Assembly: GCA_027023025.1 (NCBI GenBank)
Contig: JALVXB010000029.1
Location: 1-64,000, forward strand
Source: Caldisericaceae bacterium
Lineage (GTDB): Bacteria > Caldisericota > Caldisericia > Caldisericales > Caldisericaceae
Reading direction: 5' to 3'
DNA length: 64,000 bases
Shown here: positions 18,736-28,745 of the stretch, piece after piece
Layout of the letters: the number at the start of each line of letters is the position of its first letter
Position numbering within the stretch: the stretch's first letter is position 1
The notes under the pieces: model-generated
Told to the model about the DNA's origin: nothing
Seen by the model: the letters and a program-made list of their open reading frames with translations, nothing else
The model's database searches: none
Program-made: the position numbers and the translations under genes

Positions 18736-20142
18736 ATGAGAGAAATAAAGTCTCACCCTATCCTGCACTTTGATAGGGGAGGTCAAGTAGAATTTTCTTT
18801 CGAAGGCAAAAGAATCACTGCGTATCAAAGTGAAACCGTTGCAATGGCTCTCTACCGAAACGGCATCAATGTATTTTCAGAAAGCAGCAAATTGCACAGG
18901 CCGAGGGGGATGTTTTGCGCGATAGGTAAGTGTTCCTCCTGTATGATGCGTGTAAATGGCGTTCCGAATGTGCGAACCTGTATCTTGCCAGTTAGATCTA
19001 ATATGCAGGTTGAAAGGCAACACGGACTCGGCGAGAAGCCTTCCGGGGTAGTCCACTTTCTTTCGCCTGTTGAGCGTGAAGAAACGGTTACTATTATTGG
19101 TGGTGGCCCAGCTGGTTTAAGCGCAGCGATTGTTTTTGCCGAAAATGGCGTTAAGCCTCTTGTTATAGAGCAAAACCCATTGCTTGGCGGCCAGCTTATA
19201 AAACAAACTCACAAATTTTTTGGTTCAAAGAACGAAGGCGCGGGAATAAGAGGCATAAAGATTGCAAAAGAAATGATTCAGAAGGTAGAAAATCTTGGAA
19301 TACCTACACTTGCAAGAAGCAGTGCATTTGGTTTTTATCCTGAGACAGATACGCTGGGCGTATTTAAAGAAAATCAATACATTAAAGTCCATTCAAACTA
19401 CTATTTGTTCGCAACAGGCGCTGCTGAGCGGATGATTCCTTTCGAAGGAAACGATTTACCTGGCGTTTTTGGTGCAGGTGCAGCCCAAACGATGATGAAT
19501 ATATTTGGCATAAAGCCAGGAAACAGAGTTTTAATGGTGGGCGCAGGCAATGTGGGACTCATCATATCTTATCAGTTATTGCAGGCTGGAGTAGAAGTTG
19601 CAGGAGTTGTGGAAGCTGCACCCCGTATTGGCGGGTACTTCGTCCACGCTGCAAAACTCAGGCGCTTTGGCGTTCCTATTCTTACGAGCACGACAATTAA
19701 GAGAGCAATTGGGGTAGCTCGCGTAGAAAAGGCTGTTACAGTTTCGTTGGACGATAAATTTAACGAAATTCCAAATAGTGAAAAGGAATGGGGCATTGAT
19801 ACGGTGTGCCTATCTACGGGTTTAATTCCTTCTGTAACATTGCTTGCCCAGGCAGGGTGCAAAATGAAGTATTCTCCTTATTTAAGTGGCTATGTTCCGA
19901 TAAGAAATAAAAACCTTATGACGACAAAAGAGAACATATTTATTGCAGGCGATGTAAGTGGTGTAGAGGAAGCGTCCACTGCAATCCTTGAAGGGCAACT
20001 TGCTGCTTATTCTATTCTGAAAAAAATGGGAAAGGATGCTGCTCTGCAAATTGATGAAACGCGCAGCGAACTTGAGAAATTGCGCAGTGGGCCTTTCGGT
20101 ACGAAGATTCTCAAAGGATTAGAAGAGGTGCAGTATGAGTGA
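18736..20142 (+). CDS. FAD/NAD-dependent oxidoreductase with N-terminal 2Fe-2S domain (HcnA+HcnB-like fusion); preferred start 18736
   Basis: GMFCAIGKCSSCMMRVNGVPNVRTC 2Fe-2S segment; VTIIGGGPAGLSAAIVFAENG; RVLMVGAGNVGLIISYQLLQAG; IFIAGDVSG. A TATAAT at 18699-18704 lies downstream of the longest ORF start (18670), favouring the later ATG. Confidence 0.85.
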   Translation: MREIKSHPILHFDRGGQVEFSFEGKRITAYQSETVAMALYRNGINVFSESSKLHRPRGMFCAIGKCSSCMMRVNGVPNVRTCILPVRSNMQVERQHGLGEKPSGVVHFLSPVEREETVTIIGGGPAGLSAAIVFAENGVKPLVIEQNPLLGGQLIKQTHKFFGSKNEGAGIRGIKIAKEMIQKVENLGIPTLARSSAFGFYPETDTLGVFKENQYIKVHSNYYLFATGAAERMIPFEGNDLPGVFGAGAAQTMMNIFGIKPGNRVLMVGAGNVGLIISYQLLQAGVEVAGVVEAAPRIGGYFVHAAKLRRFGVPILTSTTIKRAIGVARVEKAVTVSLDDKFNEIPNSEKEWGIDTVCLSTGLIPSVTLLAQAGCKMKYSPYLSGYVPIRNKNLMTTKENIFIAGDVSGVEEASTAILEGQLAAYSILKKMGKDAALQIDETRSELEKLRSGPFGTKILKGLEEVQYE

Positions 20143-20623
20143 TTATCTGAAGACTGGTTATCTGAATACATCTGACTTAGAATTTCCTGATGAGAGTGTC
20201 GTAAAACAGCACTTTGTTGCGGTAACTGAGTGTGTCCAGGAGATCCCCTGCAATCCCTGCGTAGAATCCTGCCCGGTAGATGCAATTAAAATGGAAGGAA
20301 TAAACGGTGTCCCGCACGTTGACTTTAAAAAGTGTATTGGATGTGGAAACTGCGTTGCCGTATGTCCCGGACTTGCAATGTTTTTAGTAAATATAAAGGA
20401 AGGCAAAGGGCGGGTAAGTTTACCCTATGAAATGCTGCCTTTACCGAATAAGGGTGATACGGTAAACCTTCTGGGCAGAAAGGGAAAAATAGTAGGCGCC
20501 GGAACGGTAATTAGTATACGGCAAATTGAGAAAGATACGACTTCCTCTATTATTACTGTGGAATTTGACGACCCATCTCTTATAAAAGTTGTAAGAAATG
20601 TAGGAGTGATAAGAAATGAATGA
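20135..20623 (+). CDS. 4Fe-4S ferredoxin-type subunit of oxidoreductase complex
   Basis: CNPCVESCPVDAIKME; CIGCGNCVAVCPGLAMF. Confidence 0.88.
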   Translation: MSDYLKTGYLNTSDLEFPDESVVKQHFVAVTECVQEIPCNPCVESCPVDAIKMEGINGVPHVDFKKCIGCGNCVAVCPGLAMFLVNIKEGKGRVSLPYEMLPLPNKGDTVNLLGRKGKIVGAGTVISIRQIEKDTTSSIITVEFDDPSLIKVVRNVGVIRNE

Positions 20624-20900
20624 TAAAGATGTCATTATCTGCAGATGTGAAGATGTAACGCTTGCCGACATTAAAAAAGCAATTAAAGACGGCTATACGG
20701 ATGTGGAATCTCTGAAAAGACATCTTCAGATAGGCACAGGCCCCTGCCAGGGAAAAACTTGCATACCTCTTACGGAAAAAATTCTTGCACGCGAACTTCA
20801 AAAGAGCGTAGAAGATGTAGGCGTTGTTACTTCACGGCCGCCTGAAAGCCCCGTTCCCTTCGGTATCTTTCTAAAAGGAGATAAAAAGAATGGAAAGTAA
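20616..20900 (+). CDS. (2Fe-2S)-binding BFD-like subunit
   Basis: DVIICRCEDVTLADIKKAIKDGYTDVESLKRHLQIGTGPCQGKTC. Confidence 0.9.
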   Translation: MNDKDVIICRCEDVTLADIKKAIKDGYTDVESLKRHLQIGTGPCQGKTCIPLTEKILARELQKSVEDVGVVTSRPPESPVPFGIFLKGDKKNGK

Positions 20901-22020
20901 AGATGTCGTTATTATAGGCGGGGGTATCACGGGGCTTTCCACTGCATATTACCTTGCAAAAGAAGGTTTGAGAAATATTGTAGTAATTGAAAAATCTTAT
21001 CTTGGCTCGGGCTCTACTGGGAGGTGTGGCACGGGTATAAGGCAGCAGTTTACCACACGAGAACACATAATACTTATGCGTGAAAGCGTAAAACTCTGGA
21101 AAGAGTGGGAAAACAATTTACCAAAGTCCGTGCACTTCAGGCAGGGTGGTTACCTGTGGCTTTTGAAAGAAAGCGAAATGGACGCTTACAGGGAATATGT
21201 GAGGCTTCAAAATATTCTTGGAGTAAACAGCAGAATTATAGGTAAAGATGATGTAAAACTCATTGTTCCAGACATTAATACAGAGGGAATTGCTGGAGCA
21301 AGCTGGTGCCCTTCTGACGGAAATGCTTACCCTTTTGACACAATTGATGCGTTGAGGATTGCGCTAAAGCGATTTGGCATCCTTATAAGGCAATTTGAGG
21401 AAGTAAAAGAAATAAAAGTAAAAAACGGGATTATTCAACAGGTGGTAACGGATAAAGAAACATTTAACACGCACTTCGTAGTTGATGCTGCAGGTTTTGG
21501 CGCAAGAAAAGTTGCTCGTATGGTGGGCGTAGACTTGCCGTTAAAACTTTACAGGCACCAGATAGCGGTGAGCGAGCCGGTAAAGGTATTTTTAGAACCA
21601 ATGGTCGTTAAAGGGGAGTTGTATTTTACGCAAACATACAGAGGTAGGATAATCGGAGGAACGGATCTTAACGAGCAGCCAACGGAGAGTTTATCTTCAA
21701 CTGACGAATTTTTGCCGCAATTTGCAAACGAAATACTTTCCGTGCTTCCAACGATTTCTTCTCTGAATGTGATGAGACAATGGGCGGGTTTTTATGTGGT
21801 AACTCCTGACCATCACCCGATATTAGGAGGGACGGACCTGCCTGGCTTTCTACTTGGTGTGGGATTTTCCGGGCACGGCTTTATGCTGGGGCCTGTCGTT
21901 GGGAAATTACTTGCTACATACATAATGCACGGAACGATGTATCTGCCGGAAGCAAATAATTTAGATCTCAGGCGCTTTAGAAGCGGTTGTCTGATCCAGG
22001 AAAAGGCCGTAATAGGATAA
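20890..22020 (+). CDS. FAD-dependent oxidoreductase (DAO family; sarcosine/proline dehydrogenase beta-like)
   Basis: DVVIIGGGITGLSTAYYLAKEG; GSGSTGRCGTGIRQQF; RIIGGTDLNEQPTE; WAGFYVVTPDHHPILGGTDLPGFLLGVGFSGHGFMLGPVVGKLLA. Confidence 0.92.
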   Translation: MESKDVVIIGGGITGLSTAYYLAKEGLRNIVVIEKSYLGSGSTGRCGTGIRQQFTTREHIILMRESVKLWKEWENNLPKSVHFRQGGYLWLLKESEMDAYREYVRLQNILGVNSRIIGKDDVKLIVPDINTEGIAGASWCPSDGNAYPFDTIDALRIALKRFGILIRQFEEVKEIKVKNGIIQQVVTDKETFNTHFVVDAAGFGARKVARMVGVDLPLKLYRHQIAVSEPVKVFLEPMVVKGELYFTQTYRGRIIGGTDLNEQPTESLSSTDEFLPQFANEILSVLPTISSLNVMRQWAGFYVVTPDHHPILGGTDLPGFLLGVGFSGHGFMLGPVVGKLLATYIMHGTMYLPEANNLDLRRFRSGCLIQEKAVIG

Positions 22021-22021
22021 A

Positions 22022-22333
22022 TTACTTTTTAGAAGAATTTGCTTTTTTGTTTGTGTTTATGTGGAGTAATTTGTATATGGGACAAAATCCGTTTGCTCCT
22101 GTAAATATAAGGATAAATCCGAGCGTCCAGCCAAATATCTGCCATGTTGACGGCGACGATGCAATGACTTTAGTAAATATGTATTTTATGGTTCCACTTT
22201 TGTAGTAATGTGAGGTATATAATGCTGAAATATACGGCACTTCTATTCCCATGTAAAAGAGCAGGGCGCCAAGCCCCACTCTTATTATTCTTTCTATTGG
22301 GTTGATGTTTATTGCGTCTTCTTCACTAATCAT
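22022..22333 (-). CDS. DUF2892-like inner membrane protein
   Basis: NPIERIIRVGLGALLFYMGI...WQIFGWTLGFILIFTGANGFCPIYKLLHI. Confidence 0.7.
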   Translation of the reverse strand: MISEEDAININPIERIIRVGLGALLFYMGIEVPYISALYTSHYYKSGTIKYIFTKVIASSPSTWQIFGWTLGFILIFTGANGFCPIYKLLHINTNKKANSSKK

Positions 22334-23195
22334 TTTTACTGTTTGTATTCTTCGGGTTTTTATACGGCAGTGGAATGTATTGGACTGAAGGCCTCGTGCC
22401 GGGGTTCTGTGGATAAAGTGCCATTAGAGTGTAAATTTCTTTTGGCACATTTGTGGAAACCCTTAAACCTAATTCCTTTGCTTCCTCGTAAGTAATAGGG
22501 TAGTCGTGCGTCCAGCGGCCTTCTGTAAGTGTTTGCGAAAGCCGCTCTGCATCTTCTTCGCTGTAATTTTTTGCAAGCAGGACTTTTTTAACAAATGCCT
22601 TTGTTTGTTTTAACGCTTTTTTCGACACATCGGCAAGAATTAGTGTTTCATCATCAACCTTGTTTTTATCTTTTTCTTCGATAACTTTTACAATAGATGC
22701 TGCTGGATATTGTCCTAATTGAGGATCTACAGGTCCAAGTACTGCATTTTCGTCCATTACGATTTCGTCTGCTGCAAGAGAAAGCATTGTGCCGCCACTC
22801 ATTGCGTAGTGCGGAACGAATACCGTAACTTTTGCTTTGTGTTGAATTAGTGCGTGGGCAATTTGCTCTGTTGCAAGTACGAGGCCGCCTGGTGTATGCA
22901 GAATGATGTCTATTGGCATATCTGGTGGCGTCATTCTGATTGCACGCAGAATTGCTTCAGAATCTTCGATGTTGATGTACTTAATAATTGGCATACCGAG
23001 TAAACTCATCGTTTCCTGCCTGTGGATCATAGCAATTACACGGGATTTTCTCTTCTTTTCTATCTGCCTTATTATAGAGAGTCTTGCATTTATAAGTTCC
23101 TGTTGCTTTAGCCACGGCGTTATCAGAGTAAAGAATATAAAAATCCAAAATAGTGCATTAATTATGCTTGAAAAACTACTTGCTGCTCCTTGCAT
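22326..23195 (-). CDS. SDH/Clp-fold membrane serine protease family protein (SppA/ClpP-class); start 23195 preferred over ORF start 23360
   Basis: PIDIILHTPGGLVLATEQIAHALIQHKAKVTVFVPHYAMSGGTMLSLAADEIVMDENAVLGPVDPQLGQYPA; reverse-strand AAAGGAGGTGT RBS just upstream of ATG 23195. Confidence 0.85.
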   Translation of the reverse strand: MQGAASSFSSIINALFWIFIFFTLITPWLKQQELINARLSIIRQIEKKRKSRVIAMIHRQETMSLLGMPIIKYINIEDSEAILRAIRMTPPDMPIDIILHTPGGLVLATEQIAHALIQHKAKVTVFVPHYAMSGGTMLSLAADEIVMDENAVLGPVDPQLGQYPAASIVKVIEEKDKNKVDDETLILADVSKKALKQTKAFVKKVLLAKNYSEEDAERLSQTLTEGRWTHDYPITYEEAKELGLRVSTNVPKEIYTLMALYPQNPGTRPSVQYIPLPYKNPKNTNSKND

Positions 23196-23272
23196 TTTTA
23201 CACCTCCTTTGCGTTTTTTTAAAAATATTTTACAATATTTTTTGATAAATTGCAATAAGGAGGTTGTAGGAT

Positions 23273-23542
23273 ATGAAAACATTTTTTGTAGTTTTTGGAA
23301 CAGTATTTGTTGCTGAGCTGGGCGATAAAACGCAACTTGCAACATTTTTGTTTGCCTCACAAAAAGGTATGAACAAAGTTATCGTATTTCTTGGTGCTGC
23401 ACTGGCTTTAACGACTACATCACTTATCGGTGTTGCTCTTGGTGATTATGTAGCAAAATTCGTTTCTCCTAATCTTATGAAAACAATAGGAGGTATCTTA
23501 TTTATTATTTTAGGTATTCTTATGGTTGCGAAAGTTTATTGA
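23273..23542 (+). CDS. Half-size TMEM165/GDT1 (UPF0016) family membrane protein
   Basis: FGTVFVAELGDKTQLATFLFAS (E-x-GDKT motif), single copy, 89 aa. Confidence 0.88.
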   Translation: MKTFFVVFGTVFVAELGDKTQLATFLFASQKGMNKVIVFLGAALALTTTSLIGVALGDYVAKFVSPNLMKTIGGILFIILGILMVAKVY

Positions 23543-23546
23543 TTTG

Positions 23547-23574
23547 TTGACAGAGGTGCTAAAAGATGTATAAT
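23547..23574 (+). promoter_or_regulatory. Sigma70-type promoter of regulator-acn-icd-aclBA operon
   Basis: TTGACA (23547-23552), 16 nt spacer, TATAAT (23569-23574): perfect hexamers. Confidence 0.75.
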
Positions 23575-23627
23575 TAGCTTGGCATTAAAAATTTTGTAAG
23601 GCTATTAAAAAAAGTGTAAGGAGAATA

Positions 23628-24302
23628 ATGTTCTCTAAAGAAGACGAAGAAATAATAGATGCTTTAAAGCCTGTCGTAAAAGGAATTGCGTTGCTTGTTG
23701 GCAACCGATGTGAGGTTGTATTACACTCGTTTAAAGACATGGAACATTCCATTGTGGCAATCGAAAATGGTCGCGTCACAGGAAGAAAAGTCGGCTCGTC
23801 ACTGACGGATTCAGGGTTGGAAATCATAGAAGACATCGTTAGGAAAGGGAAGTCAATCGTAGGTCCATATCGAGGAATTGCACCAAACGGAAGGCCTCTC
23901 CGTTCTGTTACCGTTCCCGTAAGAAATAAAAAAGGCAGGCTAATTGGTGCTTTGTGCATGAATTTTGAAATAGGCGAGTTTATTAACTTCCACGAAATTT
24001 TAAACACTTTTCTTGATTTTCCCGAAGAAAAGGTTCTTACTGAAGATGTTGCAAAGAGCAGTTCTTTTTCTATAGACGAGCTAATGAAACAAATTTTTAA
24101 GGAGGTACTTTTGTCAACGGGGGCAAAAGGAGACCTTTCACCTCACGAGCGTAACCGTTTAATCGTTAAGGAATTGTACAGAAGAAAATTTTTCCAGATA
24201 AAAGACGCAGTTGACCTCGTTGCAAATAAGTTAGGCATTTCGCGTTTTACTATTTACAACTACATAAGAGAATTACGATACGAAGAAAAGCACGGGAGGT
24301 AG
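23628..24302 (+). CDS. YheO-like PAS / HTH transcriptional regulator
   Basis: VVLHSFKDMEHSIVAIENGRVTGRKVGSSLTDSG; IGALCMNFEI; C-terminal HTH DLVANKLGISRFTIYNYIRELRYE. Confidence 0.88.
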   Translation: MFSKEDEEIIDALKPVVKGIALLVGNRCEVVLHSFKDMEHSIVAIENGRVTGRKVGSSLTDSGLEIIEDIVRKGKSIVGPYRGIAPNGRPLRSVTVPVRNKKGRLIGALCMNFEIGEFINFHEILNTFLDFPEEKVLTEDVAKSSSFSIDELMKQIFKEVLLSTGAKGDLSPHERNRLIVKELYRRKFFQIKDAVDLVANKLGISRFTIYNYIRELRYEEKHGR

Positions 24303-24307
24303 TTTTT

Positions 24308-26266
24308 ATGGGGAAAAACATTATTCAAAAAATCCTTGAGGCGCACCTCGTAGAGGGCGTGCCTGAGCCAGGCAATGAAATCGGTATCAAAGTCGACCAA
24401 ACTCTTACGCAGGATGCAACCGGCACTGCTGCATACCTTGAGTTTGAAGCAATGGGGTTTAAAGAAGTAAAAACCGAAGCGGTAAGTTATGTGGACCACA
24501 ATACGGTTCAGGTAGGTTTTGAAAACGCAGACGACCATAATTATCTAAGGACTGTTGCAAAGAAGTTCGGAATTACATATTCGCGCCCTGGTAACGGGAT
24601 TTGCCACCAGGTTCATCTTGAGCGCTTTGCAAAGCCAGGAAAGGTGCTTATAGGGTCAGATTCGCACACGCCTACCGCAGGTGGTATCGGAGAGTTTGCC
24701 GTAGGTGTTGGAGGCCTGGATGTTGCCGTTGCAATGGGCGGAGGTCCTTATTATCTGACATTTCCTAAAGTAATAAAAATTGAACTTACAGGTAAATTGA
24801 GGCCGTGGGTTTCTGCAAAAGATGTCGTACTGAAAGTCCTTTCCATTTTACATACAAAAGGAAATGTGGGCTATGCAATCGAGTACGGCGGAGAAGGTGT
24901 CAAGACGCTTACCGTACCAGAGCGAGCGACGATTACAAATATGGGAGCAGAAACGGGAGTTACGACATCAATATTCCCTTCCGACGAAATGACGCTCGAT
25001 TTTATGAGAAGGGAAGGCAGGGAAAAAGACTGGGTTGAACTCAAAGCAGACCCCGATGCACAGTACGATAAAGTAATTCAAATAAACCTTTCTGAGATAG
25101 AGCCGATGATTGCGTGCCCTGATTCCCCGGGGAATGTAAAAACTGTAAGGGAAATGGAAGGAATAAAGGTAGACCAGGTTGCCGTAGGAAGCTGTACCAA
25201 TTCGTCTTATAGAGATTTAATGACCGTTGCGCACATTTTGAAGGGGCATGTTGCGCATCCTGATCTTGAGTTTGGCGTTGCACCTGGCTCAAGGCAGGTA
25301 ATAGAAATGGTTGACGAAGGAAAGGGCCTTGAGATGCTCGTAAAAGCAGGCGCGCGTATTTTTGAGTCTGCATGCGGATTTTGCATAGGCAATAGTTTTG
25401 CTCCAGGGACAAATGCAGTATCTTTAAGGACGAACAACAGAAACTTTAAAGGGCGTTGTGGCACGCCCAGTGCGAAGGTGTACCTCGTCAGTCCGGAAAC
25501 GGCGGCAGCTGCCGTTATCACCGGGAAAATTACAGACCCAAGACGCCTTGAAGAAATGGGCATAAAATACGAAGACATCAAACTTCCTCAAAGATTTATT
25601 CTTGACGATTCTATGTTTATTTTCCCACTTCCTGAAGAGGAAAGAGAAAAAGTTGAAATATTCCGTGGACCAAATATTAAACCTATCCCTAAGAATGATC
25701 CGCTTAAGGACAAAATCAAAGGTGTCGTTACGATAAAAGTAGGGGATAAGGTAACTACAGATCACATAATGCCTGCAGGCCCTTACTTAAAGTACCGCTC
25801 GAATGTGCCCAAGTATGCAACTCATGTGTTTGAGCCTATCGATCCGTCATTTCCACAGCGCGCTTTGAATAACAAAGAAAAGGGCGTTGATAACATTATC
25901 GTTGGCGGCGAAAGTTACGGACAGGGTTCTTCAAGAGAACACGCTGCACTCTGCCCGATGTACCTTGGCGTAAAAGCAGTAATTGCTAAGTCGATTGAAA
26001 GAATACACCAGGCAAACCTCGTAAACTTTGGTATTGCGCCTTTGTTGTTTGAAAATTCCTCAGACTACGACTTGATAGAGCAGGGAGACGAGATTGAAAT
26101 ACCTGACATAAGGAAAGCCGTTGAAAGCGGCGCCGAAGATGTCGTTGCAAAAGATGTTACGAAAAACAAAGAATTTAAGTTAAAGATTTACCTTACTGAC
26201 AGGCAAAGAAGAATAATACTCGAGGGAGGGTTGCTTCCCTACACGGCGAAAGGAGGTAGGTCGTAA
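24308..26266 (+). CDS. acn: Aconitate hydratase
   Basis: [102 protein letters not shown]. Confidence 0.94.
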   Translation: MGKNIIQKILEAHLVEGVPEPGNEIGIKVDQTLTQDATGTAAYLEFEAMGFKEVKTEAVSYVDHNTVQVGFENADDHNYLRTVAKKFGITYSRPGNGICHQVHLERFAKPGKVLIGSDSHTPTAGGIGEFAVGVGGLDVAVAMGGGPYYLTFPKVIKIELTGKLRPWVSAKDVVLKVLSILHTKGNVGYAIEYGGEGVKTLTVPERATITNMGAETGVTTSIFPSDEMTLDFMRREGREKDWVELKADPDAQYDKVIQINLSEIEPMIACPDSPGNVKTVREMEGIKVDQVAVGSCTNSSYRDLMTVAHILKGHVAHPDLEFGVAPGSRQVIEMVDEGKGLEMLVKAGARIFESACGFCIGNSFAPGTNAVSLRTNNRNFKGRCGTPSAKVYLVSPETAAAAVITGKITDPRRLEEMGIKYEDIKLPQRFILDDSMFIFPLPEEEREKVEIFRGPNIKPIPKNDPLKDKIKGVVTIKVGDKVTTDHIMPAGPYLKYRSNVPKYATHVFEPIDPSFPQRALNNKEKGVDNIIVGGESYGQGSSREHAALCPMYLGVKAVIAKSIERIHQANLVNFGIAPLLFENSSDYDLIEQGDEIEIPDIRKAVESGAEDVVAKDVTKNKEFKLKIYLTDRQRRIILEGGLLPYTAKGGRS

Positions 26267-27486
26267 TGAAAATTACAGTAGAAAACGGCAAGTTGGTGGT
26301 GCCTGATCACCCTACGATTCCTTACATACTTGGTGACGGTATCGGCAGGGACATTACGCCTGTTGCATTGAAGGTTTTTGATGCTGCGGTGGAAAAGGCA
26401 TTTAACGGGAAAAGAAAAGTCGAATGGAAAAAAATTCTTGCAGGAGAGGAGGCAATTGAAAAGTTTAACGAGCCTCTGCCTCAAGAAACAATCGACACGA
26501 TTCGTGAATATGTGATTGCGATAAAAGGCCCTTTGACGACTCCTGTTGGCGGCGGATACCGATCTTTAAATGTAACGCTAAGGCAAAAACTTGACCTGTT
26601 TGTTTGCTTCAGGCCCGTGAGATATCTTAAAGGTGTGCCTTCGCCAATGAAACACCCCGAACTTCTTGATGTCATTGTGTTCAGAGAAAATACTGAAGAT
26701 GTTTACGCAGGTATCGAATGGCCTTACGACAGTGCCGAAGCAAAAGAAGTTTCTAACTTTCTTAAAAATAAAATGGGAGTTGAACTTCGCGAAGACAGCG
26801 GCATAGGCATAAAACCTATTAGCGTATTCGGTTCAAAAAGGATAGGCAAAGCAGCAATAGACTATGCTTTGAAGTACGGAAGAAAGTCTGTTACCGTGGT
26901 ACACAAAGGAAACATAATGAAGTATACAGAAGGCCTGTTCAAAAATGTTATTTATGCGCTTGCAGATGATCCAGAATACAAAGATAAGGTAATAACCGAG
27001 GAACGGGTCAAATCTGAGTTTGACGGAAAAGCACCGGAAGGAAAAATTGTTTTGAAGAATAGAATTGCAGATGCAATGTTCCAGCAACTCCTTTTAAGGC
27101 CTGACGAATACGATGTAATCGTTACTCCAAACCTCAATGGTGATTACCTTTCTGATGCTGCTGCCGCACAGGTAGGAGGTCTTGGAATGGCGCCCGGAGG
27201 AAACATAAACTTCAATACGCACATTGCACTCTTTGAGGCAACTCACGGCTCAGCGCCAAAACACGCAGGCAAAAACGAGGTGAATCCTGGCTCTATTATC
27301 CTATCTGGGGCAGAAATGTTTGAGTATATGGGCTGGGACAAGGTAAAGTATATGCTGATAGACGCAATTGAAAAAACGATTGCTGAAAAGTATGTAACAT
27401 ACGACCTTGCGAGGCAGATAGAAGGCGCAACAAAAGTGTCTACCTCTGAATTTGGTGACCGCATCATTAAAAATCTGGAGGCCTGA
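26266..27486 (+). CDS. icd: Isocitrate dehydrogenase, probably NADP-type
   Basis: [84 protein letters not shown]. Confidence 0.94.
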   Translation: MKITVENGKLVVPDHPTIPYILGDGIGRDITPVALKVFDAAVEKAFNGKRKVEWKKILAGEEAIEKFNEPLPQETIDTIREYVIAIKGPLTTPVGGGYRSLNVTLRQKLDLFVCFRPVRYLKGVPSPMKHPELLDVIVFRENTEDVYAGIEWPYDSAEAKEVSNFLKNKMGVELREDSGIGIKPISVFGSKRIGKAAIDYALKYGRKSVTVVHKGNIMKYTEGLFKNVIYALADDPEYKDKVITEERVKSEFDGKAPEGKIVLKNRIADAMFQQLLLRPDEYDVIVTPNLNGDYLSDAAAAQVGGLGMAPGGNINFNTHIALFEATHGSAPKHAGKNEVNPGSIILSGAEMFEYMGWDKVKYMLIDAIEKTIAEKYVTYDLARQIEGATKVSTSEFGDRIIKNLEA

Positions 27487-27488
27487 GG

Positions 27489-28745
27489 ATGGCACAGCGC
27501 GGAATTAGGGAATTTCATGCAAAAAAGATCCTTGCAAGGTACTTAAAAGAGTATTCCAACGGAAAGTTTCATTACGACGGGAAAGTGGCACTCGTTACTC
27601 CGGAGTATTCAATAGACCAGGCAGCGAAGGATAATAAATGGATTAAAGAAGTTCCTTTAACTGTAAAGCCGGACCAGCTTTTTGGCAAAAGGGGAAAACA
27701 CGGGCTCGTGCTTCTTAATGCTTCGTTTGAACAGGCAAAGCAGTGGATTGCTGAAAAAATGGGCAAAGAAGTACAGGTTGGCAAAACGAAAGGCATTCTC
27801 ACGCACTTTCTCGTGGAACCGTTTGTCCCGCACGACAAGGAATATTACATTGCGATTAAGACTGAAGCTGATGGAGACAGAATATACTTTTCAAATGAGG
27901 GCGGTATAGACATAGAAGAAAACTGGGAAAAGGTAAAGCAGTTTTTTGTTCCGATATTGGGAAGTATCGACGATGTCGATTTAAGTGTGCTTGAACCCTT
28001 AATCAGGGATTTTGTTAAAGCACTTTATAAAATTTTTGTTGATCTGGACTTTACTTATCTTGAAATTAACCCATTTACTATTGTTGGAAACGAAGTGATA
28101 CCTCTGGATCTCGTTGCAAGGCTGGACGATACGGCATACTTCTGGAATAAAGATAAGTGGGGTGATGTAGAATTTCCCACTCCGTTCGGGCGCACCTTCA
28201 CCAAAGAAGAGGAATTCATAAAGGAACTTGACGAAAAAACCGGTGCGTCTCTGAAACTTACCGTGTTAAATCCGAAAGGCAGGGTATGGCTTCTCGTTGC
28301 CGGGGGAGGTGCCAGCGTTATTTATGCAGATACGGTAGTGGATCTTGGTTTCGGCAATGAACTTGCAAATTACGGCGAGTACTCTGGCAATCCTTCAGAA
28401 GAAGAAACATACCTTTACGCAAAAACTATTATTGACCTTATGACGAGAGAAAAAGACCCGAGAGGAAAGGTGCTGATCATTGGCGGCGGAATAGCAAACT
28501 TTACCGATGTTGCAAAAACCTTTAAAGGAATAATCCGTGCACTAAGAGAGTATAAAGAAAAACTAAAGGAAAACAATGTAAAGGTTTATGTAAGAAGAGG
28601 CGGCCCTAATTATAAAGAAGGACTAAAGCTTATGAAGGAACTTGGCGAGGAGATTGGCATACCTATTGAAGTGTATGGGCCAGAACTTCCGATGACGCGT
28701 GTCGTTACTCTCGCACTAAAGGGAGGCACGAATGAAGGCAATTAA
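27489..28745 (+). CDS. aclB: ATP-citrate lyase, small (ATP-grasp/citrate-binding) subunit
   Basis: VKPDQLFGKRGKHGLVLLNASFEQAKQWI; FLVEPFVPHDKEYYIAI; TYLEINPFTIVGNEVIPLDLVARLDDTA; NPKGRVWLLVAGGGASVIYADT; ANYGEYSGNPSEEETY: close to the ACLY N-terminal half. Confidence 0.94.
   Translation: MAQRGIREFHAKKILARYLKEYSNGKFHYDGKVALVTPEYSIDQAAKDNKWIKEVPLTVKPDQLFGKRGKHGLVLLNASFEQAKQWIAEKMGKEVQVGKTKGILTHFLVEPFVPHDKEYYIAIKTEADGDRIYFSNEGGIDIEENWEKVKQFFVPILGSIDDVDLSVLEPLIRDFVKALYKIFVDLDFTYLEINPFTIVGNEVIPLDLVARLDDTAYFWNKDKWGDVEFPTPFGRTFTKEEEFIKELDEKTGASLKLTVLNPKGRVWLLVAGGGASVIYADTVVDLGFGNELANYGEYSGNPSEEETYLYAKTIIDLMTREKDPRGKVLIIGGGIANFTDVAKTFKGIIRALREYKEKLKENNVKVYVRRGGPNYKEGLKLMKELGEEIGIPIEVYGPELPMTRVVTLALKGGTNEGN

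Noticed and set aside
23196-23360. N-terminal extension of the SDH/Clp-fold protease ORF
   Set aside because: A strong reverse-strand AGGAGG RBS precedes the ATG at 23195, and the extension overlaps the start of the oppositely oriented GDT1 gene.
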